Below, in pieces: positions 21,655 to 32,481 of a DNA stretch of 64,000 nt (positions are counted from its first letter, which is position 1; each line of letters starts with the position of its first letter). Where the stretch lies: assembly GCA_016271365.2 (NCBI GenBank), contig CM028136.1, positions 469,028,001 to 469,092,000 on the forward strand, given 5' to 3'. Under the pieces are notes generated by a model. The model worked only from the letters and a program-made list of their open reading frames with translations. It was not told where the DNA came from and did no database searches. The position numbers and the translations under genes are program-made. The stretch comes from Neoceratodus forsteri. Taxonomy: Eukaryota > Chordata > Ceratodontiformes > Ceratodontidae.

Positions 21655-22146
21655 TGCATATTTTTTTGAATTCAGATACCTCATGTGAGTTGCTTCAAAT
21701 CAAAGTTAGAAGCACTCACCACAACACATGTCCATAAAGAGCTAGTTCTTTATTCGAGTCTTGAGTGTAGCAATTAAACAATGTAAAAAGTGTGTCCATA
21801 TAACTAAGATAAAAATGCATGCTTCCCTAAGGCACCATCATTCTTTATATGCTACTGGCTTTCTCATACCTTACATACATGTTTTTCAGATGTGTGCTTT
21901 GTGTGTGAGAAAGTGTACATGTGTGAAATGCATCAGGTGTGACATAACCTTTGATGTATTATGAAGTACGGTGCCTTGAGGGAGCAGGCATTTTTATCTT
22001 AGTTATATGGAAGCATTTTTTACATAGTTTTCTTGCCACACTGGAATAAAGAAAGAGCACTTTATGGATATGTGTTGTGGTGAGTACTTCTTACTTTGAG
22101 TTGAAACAACTCACATGAGGTACAGTACTTGAATTCAAAAATACAG
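21655..22146. mobile_element. Palindromic MITE, about 490 bp
   Basis: The two halves are inverted copies. CTCATGTGAGTTGCTTCAAA and ACTCACCACAACACATGTCC at the left return as their complements at 22060-22122, and ACTAAGATAAAAATGC (about 21803) returns at about 21990-22010. The arms reach at least 150 bases each and extend outward through a shared GAATTCA word at 21669 and 22131. No transposase is present. The target duplication and superfamily were not identified. Confidence 0.78.
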
Positions 22147-22154
22147 ACTCTCTG

Positions 22155-22801
22155 AGCCAGCCCAGTGGTGCTGAGGGTTGAAGTGCTGGATGCCACACCT
22201 TGTACCACACCGGCGACCCGGGTTCGGGAGCGAGCCAGGGTTGACGGGGGTCAGCAGGGAGGGAGAAGGATTGAGCACCCAACGGCCGCTCTCCTTCTCC
22301 GGGTGGGGGGGACCTTGTTCTCCACTGCTATGCAGCCACCTGTTGGGGAAGATCAGGGTGGTCGGTGCGGTTGAGGAGAGCCGGATGCAAAACAGGGGTG
22401 GACGTTGGCGGAGGGCCGGCTTCGACATGCGTCTCTACGCACGCTGGTAGCCTTGCTCCTCATTGCACGCCGACGTCGGTGGAAAATACATCTCAGAGGA
22501 AAAAGCCCTCCAGCCTACCTAGATGACTTCCTTCGGAGCCAGTCTCACCACCCGCTGACCAAACAGGGCAGACCTCACTGTACAGCTCACTGCAAGACAG
22601 AGGGAGGTAAGGTGGGAGACCTCTCCTCACCCCGCCCGGGGGGGTAATCCGGGCTGTTAATGAAGGTCCATTTGGCAGTGAGGGTGGTACTCTAGAGGCA
22701 GACCCTGAGTGTCGGTAGGGTTGGGAGGGTGATACTCCTTGGAGAACCGAAGGAGTGGAAGGTTGAGGGACAGTAGGCAGAAAAACAGTAAGTAAAAAAA
22801 A
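22155..22801 (+). mobile_element. tRNA-like SINE, copy 1, with 16-bp target duplication
   Basis: The body starts AGCCAGCCCAGTGGTGCTGA, containing an A-box-like AGCCCAGTGG at about 22161, and a B-box-like GGGTTCGGGAGC at about 22220-22231, like an RNA polymerase III internal promoter. It ends in an A-rich tail at 22793-22801. The flanks AAATACAGACTCTCTG (22139-22154) and AAATGCAGACTCTTTG (22802-22817) form a near-identical 16-bp duplication, the sign of L1-type mobilisation. It shares its first about 330 bases and its tail with the copy at 46972, but is about 300 bases longer in the middle. Confidence 0.85.
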
Positions 22802-22817
22802 AAATGCAGACTCTTTG

Positions 22818-23080
22818 CACAGGGCCCTGATGGCTGACAGCCTTTGACAGGTGCTGGCCTTTGCTTTGCAGACTGCATAGATGGGGAATGTAACTGAATT
22901 GTTGGTAAGTGTTATGTTTTGTGAAAGTTATGTTGAAGGCATCACCTGCTCTTTAACATGTTTTCTCCTCCAATCCACAAATGTCAAGTATTGTGTCTAA
23001 TAAAAAATGTGTTTCACAATGCTATGTGGTGTTATGCCAGTTATTGTTGTGTGTAACATTCTGAAGATGTAATATATCTG
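22818..23080. other. Unassigned DNA between SINE and satellite
   Basis: No gene or clear repeat was seen. Confidence 0.4.
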
Positions 23081-24280
23081 GTGCTGTCACTGCCAACATG
23101 CCCCAGAATTCCAGAAATATTTCTCAAAAAATGTTACATTAAATTGAGACAGAAATCAGGTCTCAGTCATGATGTTAAATGATGCCCGTCATCCACCCGG
23201 ACCAAAACATGCTGTTTGTCCCACTGTTTACCAAAGATTTCAGGCCTCATATTGTTGCTGCCAGTGCCAAACAGGCCCTAGAAGTCCTGAAATGTTTCAT
23301 AAAAAATGTTACAGTAAATTGAGACAGAAATATGGTGTCAGTCATGCTGTTAGATGGTTCACATCCACCACCAGGATCAAAATCTGCTGTTTTCTTCACC
23401 GTTTACAACAGATTACAGACCTAATATTGGTGCTGCCACTGCCTAACATGCTCCAGAAGTTCAGAAATGTTTCCCAAAAAATGTTACAGTAAATTAAGAC
23501 AGAAATCAGGTCTCAGTCAAGATGTTAAATGGCACCCACCATCCATCTAGACCAAAACATGCTGTTTGGCCCACTGTTTATCATGGATTTCAGGCCTCAT
23601 CTTGTTGCTGCCAGTAACAAACAGGCCCTAGAAGTTCAGAAATGTTTCATAAAAAATGTTACAGTAAATTGAGAGAGAAATCTGGTGTTAGTCATGCTGT
23701 TAGATTGCTCACATCCACCACCAGGACTGAAATCTGCTGTTTTCTGTACCGTTTAAAATGGTTTTCAGGCCTAATCTTGGTGCTGCCACTACCTAACATA
23801 CCCCCAAAGTCCAGAAATGTTTCATAAAAAATGTAACAGTAAATTGAGTGAGAAATCTGGTGCCAGTCATGTTGTTAGATGGTGTCCCCACATCTTCTGA
23901 ACCTCAAACTGAAGCTTCTACCACAGTTTACAAAGGATTACAGGCCTAATGTTGATGCTGCCACTGTCGAACATGCCCCAGAATTCCAGAAATGTTTCCC
24001 AAAAAGTGTTACAGTAAATTGAGAAAAAAATCTGATGTCAGTCATGTTGTTAGATAGTTCACATCTACCACCAGGATCAAAAGCTGCACTTTTCTGCAAT
24101 GTTTACAAAGGATTACAGACCTAATCTTGGTGCTGCCACTACCTAACATGCTCCAGAAGTCCAGAAATGTTTCCCAAAGATTGTTACAGTAAATTGAGAC
24201 AGAAATCAGGTCTCGGCCATGATGTTAGATGGTGCCTCCCCTTCTCCTGGACCTCAAACTGAAGCTTCTGCCACTGTTGG
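23081..24280. repeat. 175-bp satellite, about 6.9 units, with alternating unit types
   Basis: The anchor word ATGTTACAGTAAATTGAG (or a close variant) recurs at 23131, 23306, 23481, 23656, 23831, 24006 and 24181, exactly 175 apart each time. By the stretch after the anchor there are three unit types in the order A B A B C B C, so neighbours alternate and the real repeat is a 350-bp dimer. Open frames here are repeat artefacts. Confidence 0.93.
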
Positions 24281-24289
24281 CAGACATAT

Positions 24290-25690
24290 TTATATGCTTG
24301 TTCCATTTGCTTTCCTCCAGAAGTATATGATTATGTATTTTTACTGAATATGTTCACCTGCAGTACTATCTGCAAAGGGCAAACAGAAATCAGAACAGGT
24401 AGCAGCACTGTAGTCTATACAATTACCTACAACTGCTGCTGTAGCCTATTTGAGTGTTAAAACACTATTTTATTTTTTCAATTACAAAAACGCAAATTAA
24501 GTAACATGGGGTAATAAGAAGACAGAAGTAAGAGACTTTAAATACCAAACCGATAGAGAACACCACCACAACAAGGATGTGCAGTAACACTGAAAAAATA
24601 CTTAAGTAGTTCTTAATAAAATGTCAGTTTTAAATGGAATGGTTATTACACCTCTTGATAATAACCGGTTAGGTACAGTTAGGTCCATGCAAACTAAATT
24701 GTAAACCAACTGCACAGAACACCTCACAGTCACAATACTATCTACGATCTGGATAAGTAGTGTCTGGAGAAGGCAAGCACTGCAATGTGTTAGTACTTAC
24801 TAAATACAATTTTGGCTTATAGATATATCAGACGGAAGGGGCAACAAGATTTGAAATGGACAAAGTCGCCTCCAACAATCTTGCAGGGACTGCCACTCTC
24901 TTGAAAACTACAGTATGTAGTTTTTTATTTAGTATGGGTCAGGTAGTAAACACCAGTGTGTAACAGGGAGGAAAGGGTTAAAATGGTAAGCTAATTAAAC
25001 AGAAAAACAGGAACACTGCAATGCAGAGGCTAGATCACACTATTAATTTCTGTGATCAATGCAACAATGCAGTGTACCTGGATATGGGTAAGTGTTCAAT
25101 GTCCATGAACACTTCCACTACAAAAATAAAGCAGAAAAGTGATTAAACAATGGGAAACAGGAACAGAACTACTCAGAATGAGTAACTGTTCAGATAAAGT
25201 TACCCAAAAAAGGGTCAGTATTTAAGAAAAATATTATAAATAAGTAGCACACCAACAAAAATATTAAGGCTTAAAAGAAATAATAGAAACTCACTCACAA
25301 CTTGTGAGAAATCTGTCAAATGTTAGAAACTAGCCTGCTTTGCTTTCACATACATGCACGCACACACACACAGACACACACACACACACACCCCACATGG
25401 TCGACCCTCCTCCACTCAACTCCCTCACAGACACAAAGAAAACTGAAAAACACTACCTAAGTTTAACTAACTATCATTCAAAGATACCAAAATAAAAAAA
25501 AATGTTCACTAGCAGCACTAGGAACAAAATATAGATTTTGGGAGCAATTAGCTCTCAAAAATAACAGATAAAGAGGTTTTTGAAGGGTTTATTGGCTGTA
25601 ATGCACCACACTGAACTGCTCTCTGACTCAACAGACAATATACTGTGCAGGAAACAGCCTGCATGTGATATTTCAGCTATTTACCCACAA
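24290..25690. other. Unassigned AT-rich DNA with (CA)n
   Basis: No gene is seen. An interrupted (CA)n tract lies at 25358-25392. Confidence 0.5.
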
Positions 25691-25899
25691 TGCATTGTGA
25701 CTTCACAGGCAAAATTGAAAAGCACTGGTGAAACTGATGAAATCTGGCTTAATTTCGCATTACACAAAATCACCATCCAAGGCGAAATTATGTTTCGCCT
25801 AGGCAAAAAATTTCATGTAATGCGGAAATTACGCTAAATATTTTGCTAGGTGAAATTTCCCAATTTCACACAACTGTAATTGTAATGTTTGTTAGCTAA

Positions 25900-26456
25900 A
25901 ACATATCACAACCATTTCCCCGGCTTCTTCTATATTTTGGGCAAACTAACATAACAAGGGCTAGATTCTCCAAGTGTCCATAACTGCAGGAGTTAGCCCT
26001 CATTTAGTTCTAATCCTAATTGATTTTTCTTAAATTGTGTCCACAGAATATTACAAGGAAAGTGTCACTGTGTATGTGATCATAGCATTTTTAGCTTTGA
26101 GTCTTTTACCATCACTAAATAATTTTCAGTTTTAACTTCCTTTTAATCTATTTATACATTGTGTAAAACATGCTTTTATTTATTTTGGTGAGGGTTGTTT
26201 GGTGATTTATATCCCTAAGTCTTCGTTTACTATCAGCGCTATAGACAACTGATGTATATATATATATATATATCCCTTTAATATACTAGAACCAAAGACA
26301 GCCTTTGCAAATTTCTGTAAGAGTAGTCTTAAGAAAGTTTATTCAGGGAGTGCTACATCCCCTGGCTTCAATAAGAAAGCTTTTTCTACCATTGCATCAT
26401 CAGCTAAACCTAGTATTTTTAAACTGCCAGACAGTAATTACTCAACCTTCAAATCA
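25900..26456. other. Unassigned DNA with (TA)n
   Basis: (TA)n at 26255-26275. The part from about 26290 to 26456 might be the far 3' end of the minus-strand LINE seen at 28410-29157, but the frames do not prove it. Confidence 0.35.
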
Positions 26457-26460
26457 CCAG

Positions 26461-28355
26461 GGCCTGATATTCAAATTCACTCAAAGCGGAGCACAAAAAT
26501 TTGCGCTGCACCTTGCAATTGCCCGGGAGCCCAAAAATGCTATATTCAGTCGAATGGTGCACCAGCACTATTTGACTGAATATAGGGCCATATTGGCCTA
26601 GTGCTAGGTCACTTAGCACTGCCCTGACATGGCTCCCTATGTATGCCGCCAGAATGGATAGCGCTGGAGTGCTATTTGCAGTATTCAAAGGGACCCATGT
26701 AAATGAGCCCATTGGGCATCCAAGGGGCCATTGGGCCATTTGCATACCCATTATGGACTCATTTGCAGTGGTAGCAAGGCAGGTTAGTGTGATGCCATCC
26801 CCCAATTTGCCCAGTCTCAGATGTGTAGATATCCCTGGTGGTAGTAGTCCCTCCCTGCCGATCCCTGGCCCATTCTGTACAAAATAATGTCCCTGGTGCT
26901 AGTGGTACCCCTTCCCTCCAATCACAGGCCCATTCTGTGCAAAATAATATCCCTAGTGCTAGTGGGTCCCCCCCCTCCAATTGCTGACCTGTTCTGTAAA
27001 TAAATATATATCCCTGGTGCCAGGGTTCCTACCCTCCCTCTGATCATCAGCCCGTACTGTGCAAAAACATATACCTGGTGTAAGTGGTCTCCCTATGATT
27101 GTCAGCCCATTCTGTACAAAATAATATCTCTGGTGCTACTGGTCCCCCCGCTGATCACTGACCTGTACTGTGATAACATGAAATCCCTGGTGTCTAGTGG
27201 CTTCCCCCCACCACAGCACTGAAAACCCACCTCCCCAGCCACCTTCCCAGTCCCCTTGGTGCCATGGGTGCACATGGTGACTGGCACAGCCCTTCTCACA
27301 CCTTTCTGGTCAGCTGCCATATGACAAGGCAGGGAACATGCCTCTTATTTATAGGACAGGGTGATGTACCCTGTCCTATAAATAAGGGGTATGCTCCATG
27401 CCTGGACATATACCGTCCAGCCATGGAAGTGTGAGGATGGCTGCACTGGTCACCATATGCTACAGCAGCACTGAGGGCACTAGGAGGGTGACTGGGGAGG
27501 TGGGTTTTCAGTGTTGTGGTGGGAAGGGGATCTGCTAGACACCAGGGATTTCATGTTATCACAGTATGGGCTGATGATCAGTGTCAGAGGATCACTAGCA
27601 CCAGAGGTATTTTTTTTAAGGAACAGGCTGGCAATTGGAGGGGAGACCACTAGCACTAAAGATATGGTTTTGTACAGTACAGTCCAGAGATTGTGGAGGG
27701 GGGAGACCACTAGCACCAGGGATTTTTATTTATTTACAGAACAGGCTAACAATCGGAGGGACCACTGACACCAAGGATATTATTTTGTACAGAACAGGCT
27801 GGTGATGGGTGGGGGGAGTGACCACTGGCACCCGGGATATTATTTTGTACAGAATGGGCGGGCAATTGAAGGGAGGGGGATCACTAACACTACGGACATT
27901 ATTTTGTACAGAATATGTCAGCGATCAGTTGGGGTGGAACCACTAGCACCAGGGATATACTTTTTTAGAGAATGGGCCAGTGATCAGTGGTGGGTGCCAG
28001 AAAACACAGGGGGTGGTTGTGCTCCCCCAGTGGCTAACTGGATAAGTGGCTGCATTATCTCCAGCAGTTGCTAGGGTTGCCTGGAGTTAAGTGGGGGTTT
28101 TGTTCAGCTACATTTCTGCTGAGAAAAGGCCCACGCTAAACCCTTTTGCACATCACACAGCTGCTGAATATGGGGTGGCATGGCTATTCATGGCCACGTC
28201 CTCTCCTGGCCCACATGCATACATTATGTTTTGCACAGGCGCTAACCCTCTTTGCCCACACAACAGCCCCTTTTGAACATGGGGATCTAGCACAAACCCC
28301 AGTTTGCATAAGCAAAGACCCTTTACTTCCCGTGCAAACTTTGGAATATCGGACC
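26461..28355. mobile_element. Fold-back element with Harbinger-like termini and inverted minisatellite arms
   Basis: Left end GGCCTGATATTCAAATTCAC; right end read inward GGTCCGATATTCCAAAGTTT; CCAG flanks both sides (26457-26460 and 28356-28359). With one extra G, the ends match the Harbinger termini at 1937 and 14080. Each arm contains an array of about 60-bp units built on ATCCCTGGTGCTAGTGG and CTGTACAAAATAAT: about seven units at 26825-27215 and about eight in the opposite orientation at 27535-27985. Arm sequence outside the arrays also matches in inverse, for example AAATCCCTGGTGTCTAG at about 27180 against 27535-27552. No coding gene. The TSD length (CCAG against the 3-bp AAT of the other element) is unresolved. 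Confidence 0.8.
27344..27386. repeat. Perfect 19-bp hairpin at the centre of the fold-back element
   Basis: CTTATTTATAGGACAGGGT (27344-27362), loop GATGT, then its exact complement (27368-27386). Confidence 0.95.
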
Positions 28356-28409
28356 CCAGAGCAATGATTGATGTTTGAAGTAGCTCAATTTTTGCATAAG
28401 TGTTGGATG

Positions 28410-29157
28410 TATAAGTGAGAAGCTTCAGAAGTCTTTTATAAAATGTCTAACTTCATAGCCCCAGACCTCAGAATCATATAGTACTTGCATTACTGTTTTA
28501 GCATTTGCTACTTTAATAGCTGCTTAACTGAGTTACCTCCATAGTTGTTATTGAAATATAAAATCTCCCTGTTGGTTTGAGACTTCTTTCAATACAACTT
28601 TTGTTTTGACTTGTCCAAGACAATGACTGATTAAATGTGACTCCTAAACATACCTATTGGTCTACCACCTCTAATTTCTGACCATCAATTTGCCAGGTCT
28701 GTTTTCTGTCAGTGGTACCCTTTTTACAACGATAATTTTGCTTTTGCTTTGGTTTATAATCAGGTATATTTCTTTAAATTGGTTGAAAGTAGATCTAATT
28801 GATCATGTAGTATTTTTTTTTGTTAGTGCTAAAAGGACCAGGTCATCTGCACAGGCAAGGACTGGGAAGCACTTCTGGCCTACTTTTGGATATCCTGGCT
28901 TGAGGTTATTAAATGTTAAAATTGGTGTAAGGACACAGCCTTGTTTAACACCACAGTTAACTTGAATATTTTTTGATAGATTACCTTTAAGGTCATATCG
29001 TAATTTGTTCCAGTTATCTGAATATACTGCAGGTCCTTATATTACCCATTAATGTAGGGCTGAGTTGAATATCCACCACTTTCCTGCTTAATACATTTCT
29101 ATTAAGAGACTCGGAAGCCCTTGTTAGATCCATTAAGCGGGTACTGTTTGCTTTCGT
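28410..29157 (-). pseudogene. Non-LTR retrotransposon RT relic, piece 2 (palm to C-terminal)
   Basis: Read leftward from 29157, the frame gives RLMDLTRASESLNRN (first catalytic Asp region), then NCGVKQGCVLTPIL, FNNLKPGYPKVGQKC and the CADD box at 28842-28853 (YADD with Tyr changed to Cys), then INQSKSKIIV and a thumb-like region. Stops and shifts are common. The N-terminal part of the same RT lies at 39014-39600, separated by the TIR-bounded element 29159-39012. The motif style matches the RT at 63.4-64.0 kb, so they belong to the same LINE group; the clade name is not certain. Confidence 0.75.
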
Positions 29158-29940
29158 AAAGGGACACTGCCAACCTGATTTTCATCATACTGTATTATTT
29201 CTAGTTAAAAACCTACATTTTATGATTGCTTACCTTCTCTAAAATCCATTAATGTTGCAGTTCATTTTGTCTGTCTCCCTGTTTAGTAGAACTGAAATGC
29301 ATGGTAATGTATATTTATAAACAATCTTGTTTTGTTTGCAATCCTGAATCTGTTCTTACTGCATACTTCCTGAGCATTAGACACATACCCAAACAGTACA
29401 GTCACTCATGGGGCAGTAGTTTCCTCTCCTCCCACTGCATCATGAGGAGCTAGACTGTATTGTGGGTGTTCCCAAGTTCAGGTAAGATGCAGTTGGAGCT
29501 GATCAAGGAATGTAAACAAAACTGTGTTTGTGTGGTAACACCAGTATGGTGGGTAGTCTGTTTTTCACTTTTTTAAAGAAAAAAAAGAGTCAGAATCAAA
29601 TTACCAGCTACAGCAGCAATCTTTACAGAATGTTGGCAATCATAAAATGTGTTTTTATGTTTGCTTGCGCGCATGTGCAAGAAACATTATGTGATAGCTT
29701 GGGAGAGAAGCAGATTCAGGAGGAGCGGCAGTGTGGCAGCCACTAGAGGCATTACATTTGGGGGCTTGGTCATGGTGCACCAATGGAGGCACAGTGTGCT
29801 GATGACACTGGCTTCCAGAAGTGCCACCAACTAGTAATATTTTCACAGCAGCATTCAGGGGCTACCTCATCATTGCAGCATCAGCAATTCGCTGCAATGA
29901 GCGAGCGACCCATCATTGCTGGGCGGAACGTTGCTACTGT

Positions 29941-29993
29941 AATATTGTTTGTGAACATGGTGGCGCCTTGCCACCATGTTTACAAACAATATT
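29941..29993. repeat. 24-bp hairpin with one mismatch
   Basis: AATATTGTTTGTGAACATGG TGGC (29941-29964), loop GCCTT, and the complement at 29970-29993. It marks a local symmetry point in the TIR-bounded element. Confidence 0.9.
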
Positions 29994-29999
29994 AATTCA

Positions 30000-30600
30000 C
30001 CCCCAGTGCAGAGGGGGTGCCCAATCCCCCTCGGCAGCATGTATTCCTCCCCACAGCAGTGTGTTTCAGCCGATGGGGCCTCAATCCCCCACCGGCTTCT
30101 ATCCTTGGTGCTATGACTTGCCAAGAGGAGCCACTCCTATCAGCATTATGTCCCCTCCCACTTTGATATACTGACGGGGAGCCCTCCCTGTCGGCATAAG
30201 TCCCCAAAACAGTAGCGGGAGAGTTGTGCGGGTGCCAATCCTCCTTGGTTCTTGCACCCCTCGCTTAGCCGTGGGGGTGCCCTATCCCCATCGGGGTACA
30301 TCTGACCCCCTAACAGTCAGTTGGCATGCTGTGAGCCCACCCCAGCATGCCAAATGTCCAGAAATGCCCCTGTAAAAAATGTCCTGCAATGTCTTTTTTT
30401 TTTTTTTACCTGTAAAGCAAAAACAGTCTCTCATTGAGTCCGCAGCCCTCCCCAACCCGCGCCACCCTCTGCGCACCTTACCTTCCCCACCCCCACCCCA
30501 TACTTACCTCTGATCCCAGCGTGACGATCTTCGGTTGACCGGGAACACGTCTGCACTCTTCAAAGCCGATCACGAACTGAGGAAATGCCAGTAAACTGTG
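30000..30600 (-). other. GC-rich segment with a conserved splice-donor-like site
   Basis: CCCC/TCGG-rich sequence with loose repeat units. On the minus strand GAG/GTAAGTATGGGG lies at 30510-30498 and matches CAG/GTAAGTAAGGGG at the equivalent place, 40040-40028, of the related segment. The flanks (GAACTGAGGAAAT at about 30572 and about 40107) also match. An untranslated exon is possible; no protein is seen. Confidence 0.5.
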
Positions 30601-30689
30601 TAATGGCTTAAATAGGGCTTTTTCAACTTTGATGCATATCTCAGGCATTTGTTGGGAATTTTTGCATCAAATTTTCAATATGGGGTTTT

Positions 30690-32070
30690 TGGGACCCCTC
30701 CTCATGAATTCAGCCACTGTCATGGCGTTATTCAGCCCTGAAAGGTGATTGCGCAGTTAGTGCACAGAATCACCTTTCAGGACCTATTAACAAAACGACA
30801 GTGCCAGTGTTCATGAGGTGGGCTCTCAAAAAGTCTATGTTGCAAATTTGGTGGTAAAATTAAAAAAAATGACTGTTTTACGAGTGTGCATTGCGCAGTT
30901 GCTATGCACGCTCGTAAGTTCACCAATTTGCAATATTTTCACTCCAGATTTTCAACATTGACCTTTTTATGCACCTCCTTATGAGCAGTACAGCTGTCAT
31001 TTTTCACATCCTGGCCAAAATGTGTTTTCGCAGTTCCGGCGCAGAATAGCACAGTTGCTGTGGGAAATCAGTGTTTGGGATGCATTAAGAAAATTGCAGT
31101 GACACTGTTGATGAGCAGAGGTCCTAAAATGCCTATGTAGAAAATTTTGTGATGAAGGTCCATAAAATGAGTGTGTTACGAGTGTGCGTTGTGCAGGTTC
31201 CATGCACGTTTGTAACTTTGCAAGTTTGCAATATTTTTCACTCCAGATTTTCAACATTGCCATTTTTCTATACCTCCTTATGAACAGTGCAGCTGTCATT
31301 TTTCACATCCTGGCCAAAATGTGTTTTTGCACTTCCAGCGCTGAATAGCAAGGGTGCTGTGGGAAATCAGTGTTCAGGATGCATTACAAAAACCACAGTA
31401 ACACTGTTCAGGAGCAGAGGTCCTAAAATTTGGTGATGAAAGTCCATAAAATGTCTGTGTTATGAGTGTTCGTTGCGCAGTTTCCACGCACGCTCATAAC
31501 TTCACACATTTGTAATATGTTCACTCCAGATTTTCAACACTGGCATTTTTCTGACCCTCCTTATGAACAGTACAGCTGTCATTTTTCACATCCTGGCCAA
31601 AATGTGTTTTTCCACTTGCAGCGCAGAATAGCATGATCACCGTGGGAAATCAGTATTGTGGGCACAGTAAGAAAATCACAGCGACATTGTTCATTAGCCA
31701 AGGCCCAAAAATGCCTATGTTGAAAATTTGGGGATGAAAGTCCATAAAATGACTGTGTTCTGAGCGTGCATTGTGCAATTTTCAGTCACACTTATAACTT
31801 CGCACATTTGTAATATGTTCACTCCAGGTTTTCAACATTGCCATTTTTCCGCACCTCCTTATGAACAGTACAGCTGTCATTTTTCACATCCTGGCCGACG
31901 TGTTTTTGCACTTCTGGCACAGAATAGAGTGGTTGCTGTGGGAAATCAGTGTTCAGGACACATTAAGAAAATCAGTGACATTGTTCATGAGCAGAGCTCC
32001 TACAATGCCTATGTTGAAAATTTTGTGACGAATGTCCATAAAATGAATGTGTAACGTGCATACGTTGCAC
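30690..32070. repeat. Palindromic satellite, about 270-300 bp units, five copies
   Basis: The phrase CTCCTTATGAACAGTACAGC and variants recurs at about 30712, 30981, 31280, 31563 and 31861 (steps 269, 299, 283, 298). Each unit is itself an imperfect inverted repeat: ATTTTCAACATTGCCATTTT then CCTC.TCATGAAC on one side, and GTTCATGAG..AGGTCC then ATGCCTATGTTGAAAATTT on the other. A second symmetry point is a hairpin such as TTACGAGTGTGCAT / ATGCACGCTCGTAA (30878-30917). It is interrupted at about 32075 by a CR1 and continues at about 38211. Confidence 0.85.
30739..30779. repeat. 12-bp perfect hairpin within the palindromic satellite
   Basis: TGAAAGGTGATT (30739-30750) and AATCACCTTTCA (30768-30779) are exact complements around a 17-base loop. 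Confidence 0.9.
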
Positions 32071-32093
32071 ATGCCAAACGCGCAAATTTTTAC

Positions 32094-32430
32094 TATGCGA
32101 CTGGGCTATAAAGGCCATTTGCCCAGTCGCAACTCAAGAGAGCTGGTCTTGTTGCTGTGGGGAGCCGGGGCAGGCAATTCTAGGGCTGCATTGGCAGCGG
32201 GAGAGGATGCAACCACATTGGTGGTCGGGGGAAGGTGACTGTTGCCAGGAGCAGGACCAGGCCAACTGGAGCCGCATTGGCGGTGGGGGAGTGGATCAGA
32301 GGGCTGCCGCTGCTTAGGAGCAAGGAGCAGTGGGGCCAATCAGCACTAAGGGAGTGAATTTAGACTATGCGACTCAGCTATAAGGGCCATTAGCCCAGTT
32401 GTAACTCAAGAGAGCTGGTCTTGTTTGTCC
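32094..32430 (+). promoter_or_regulatory. Duplicated CR1 5' segment with a TATA-like word inside a hairpin
   Basis: ACTATGCGACTGGGCTATAA at 32093-32112 recurs in diverged form at 32364, a step of about 272. In the first copy GCGACTGGGC (32097-32106) and GCCCAGTCGC (32121-32130) are perfect complements, and TATAAAGG lies in the loop. The second copy keeps CTATAAGGG but has a broken stem. Promoter function is inference. Confidence 0.6.
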
Positions 32431-32481
32431 CACACCACCACCCCGGCTCCAACCTCTATTAAATGGTCGGTGGGGGTGGAG

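Larger units (their letters stand above)
19592..25880 (+). mobile_element. Putative hAT-like element with BED-finger gene, 6.3 kb with later insertions
   Basis: The two ends carry related GTGAAATTTC-rich sequence in inverted orientation. The left end begins near 19592 (TTAGAGATACAATGACATTTT); the right end, read inward from about 25879, is TTACAGTTGTGTGAAATTGG. Both run into CGAAATT/GTGAAATTTCACC words over about 150 bases. TTGCAATT to the left and TTGTAATG to the right might be a decayed 8-bp duplication. Inside is a BED-type zinc-finger gene. No hAT transposase core is visible, so this is non-autonomous or deleted, and the interior may include unrelated insertions. The family name is inference from the TIR style and BED finger. 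Confidence 0.45.

Noticed and set aside
22155..22231. A tRNA gene
   Set aside because: A- and B-box-like words are present, but no cloverleaf or anticodon arm is convincing, and the unit has a SINE body, tail and target duplication.
23081..24280. CRISPR-like regular repeats
   Set aside because: The units are 175 bp and similar over their whole length with no unique spacers, in vertebrate DNA. The 101-bp, 60-bp and 62-bp arrays fail in the same way.
26290..26456. C-terminal end of the minus-strand LINE relic continuing left of the fold-back element
   Set aside because: Frames contain stops and no recognisable RT C-terminal motif, so continuity across the fold-back element is unproven.
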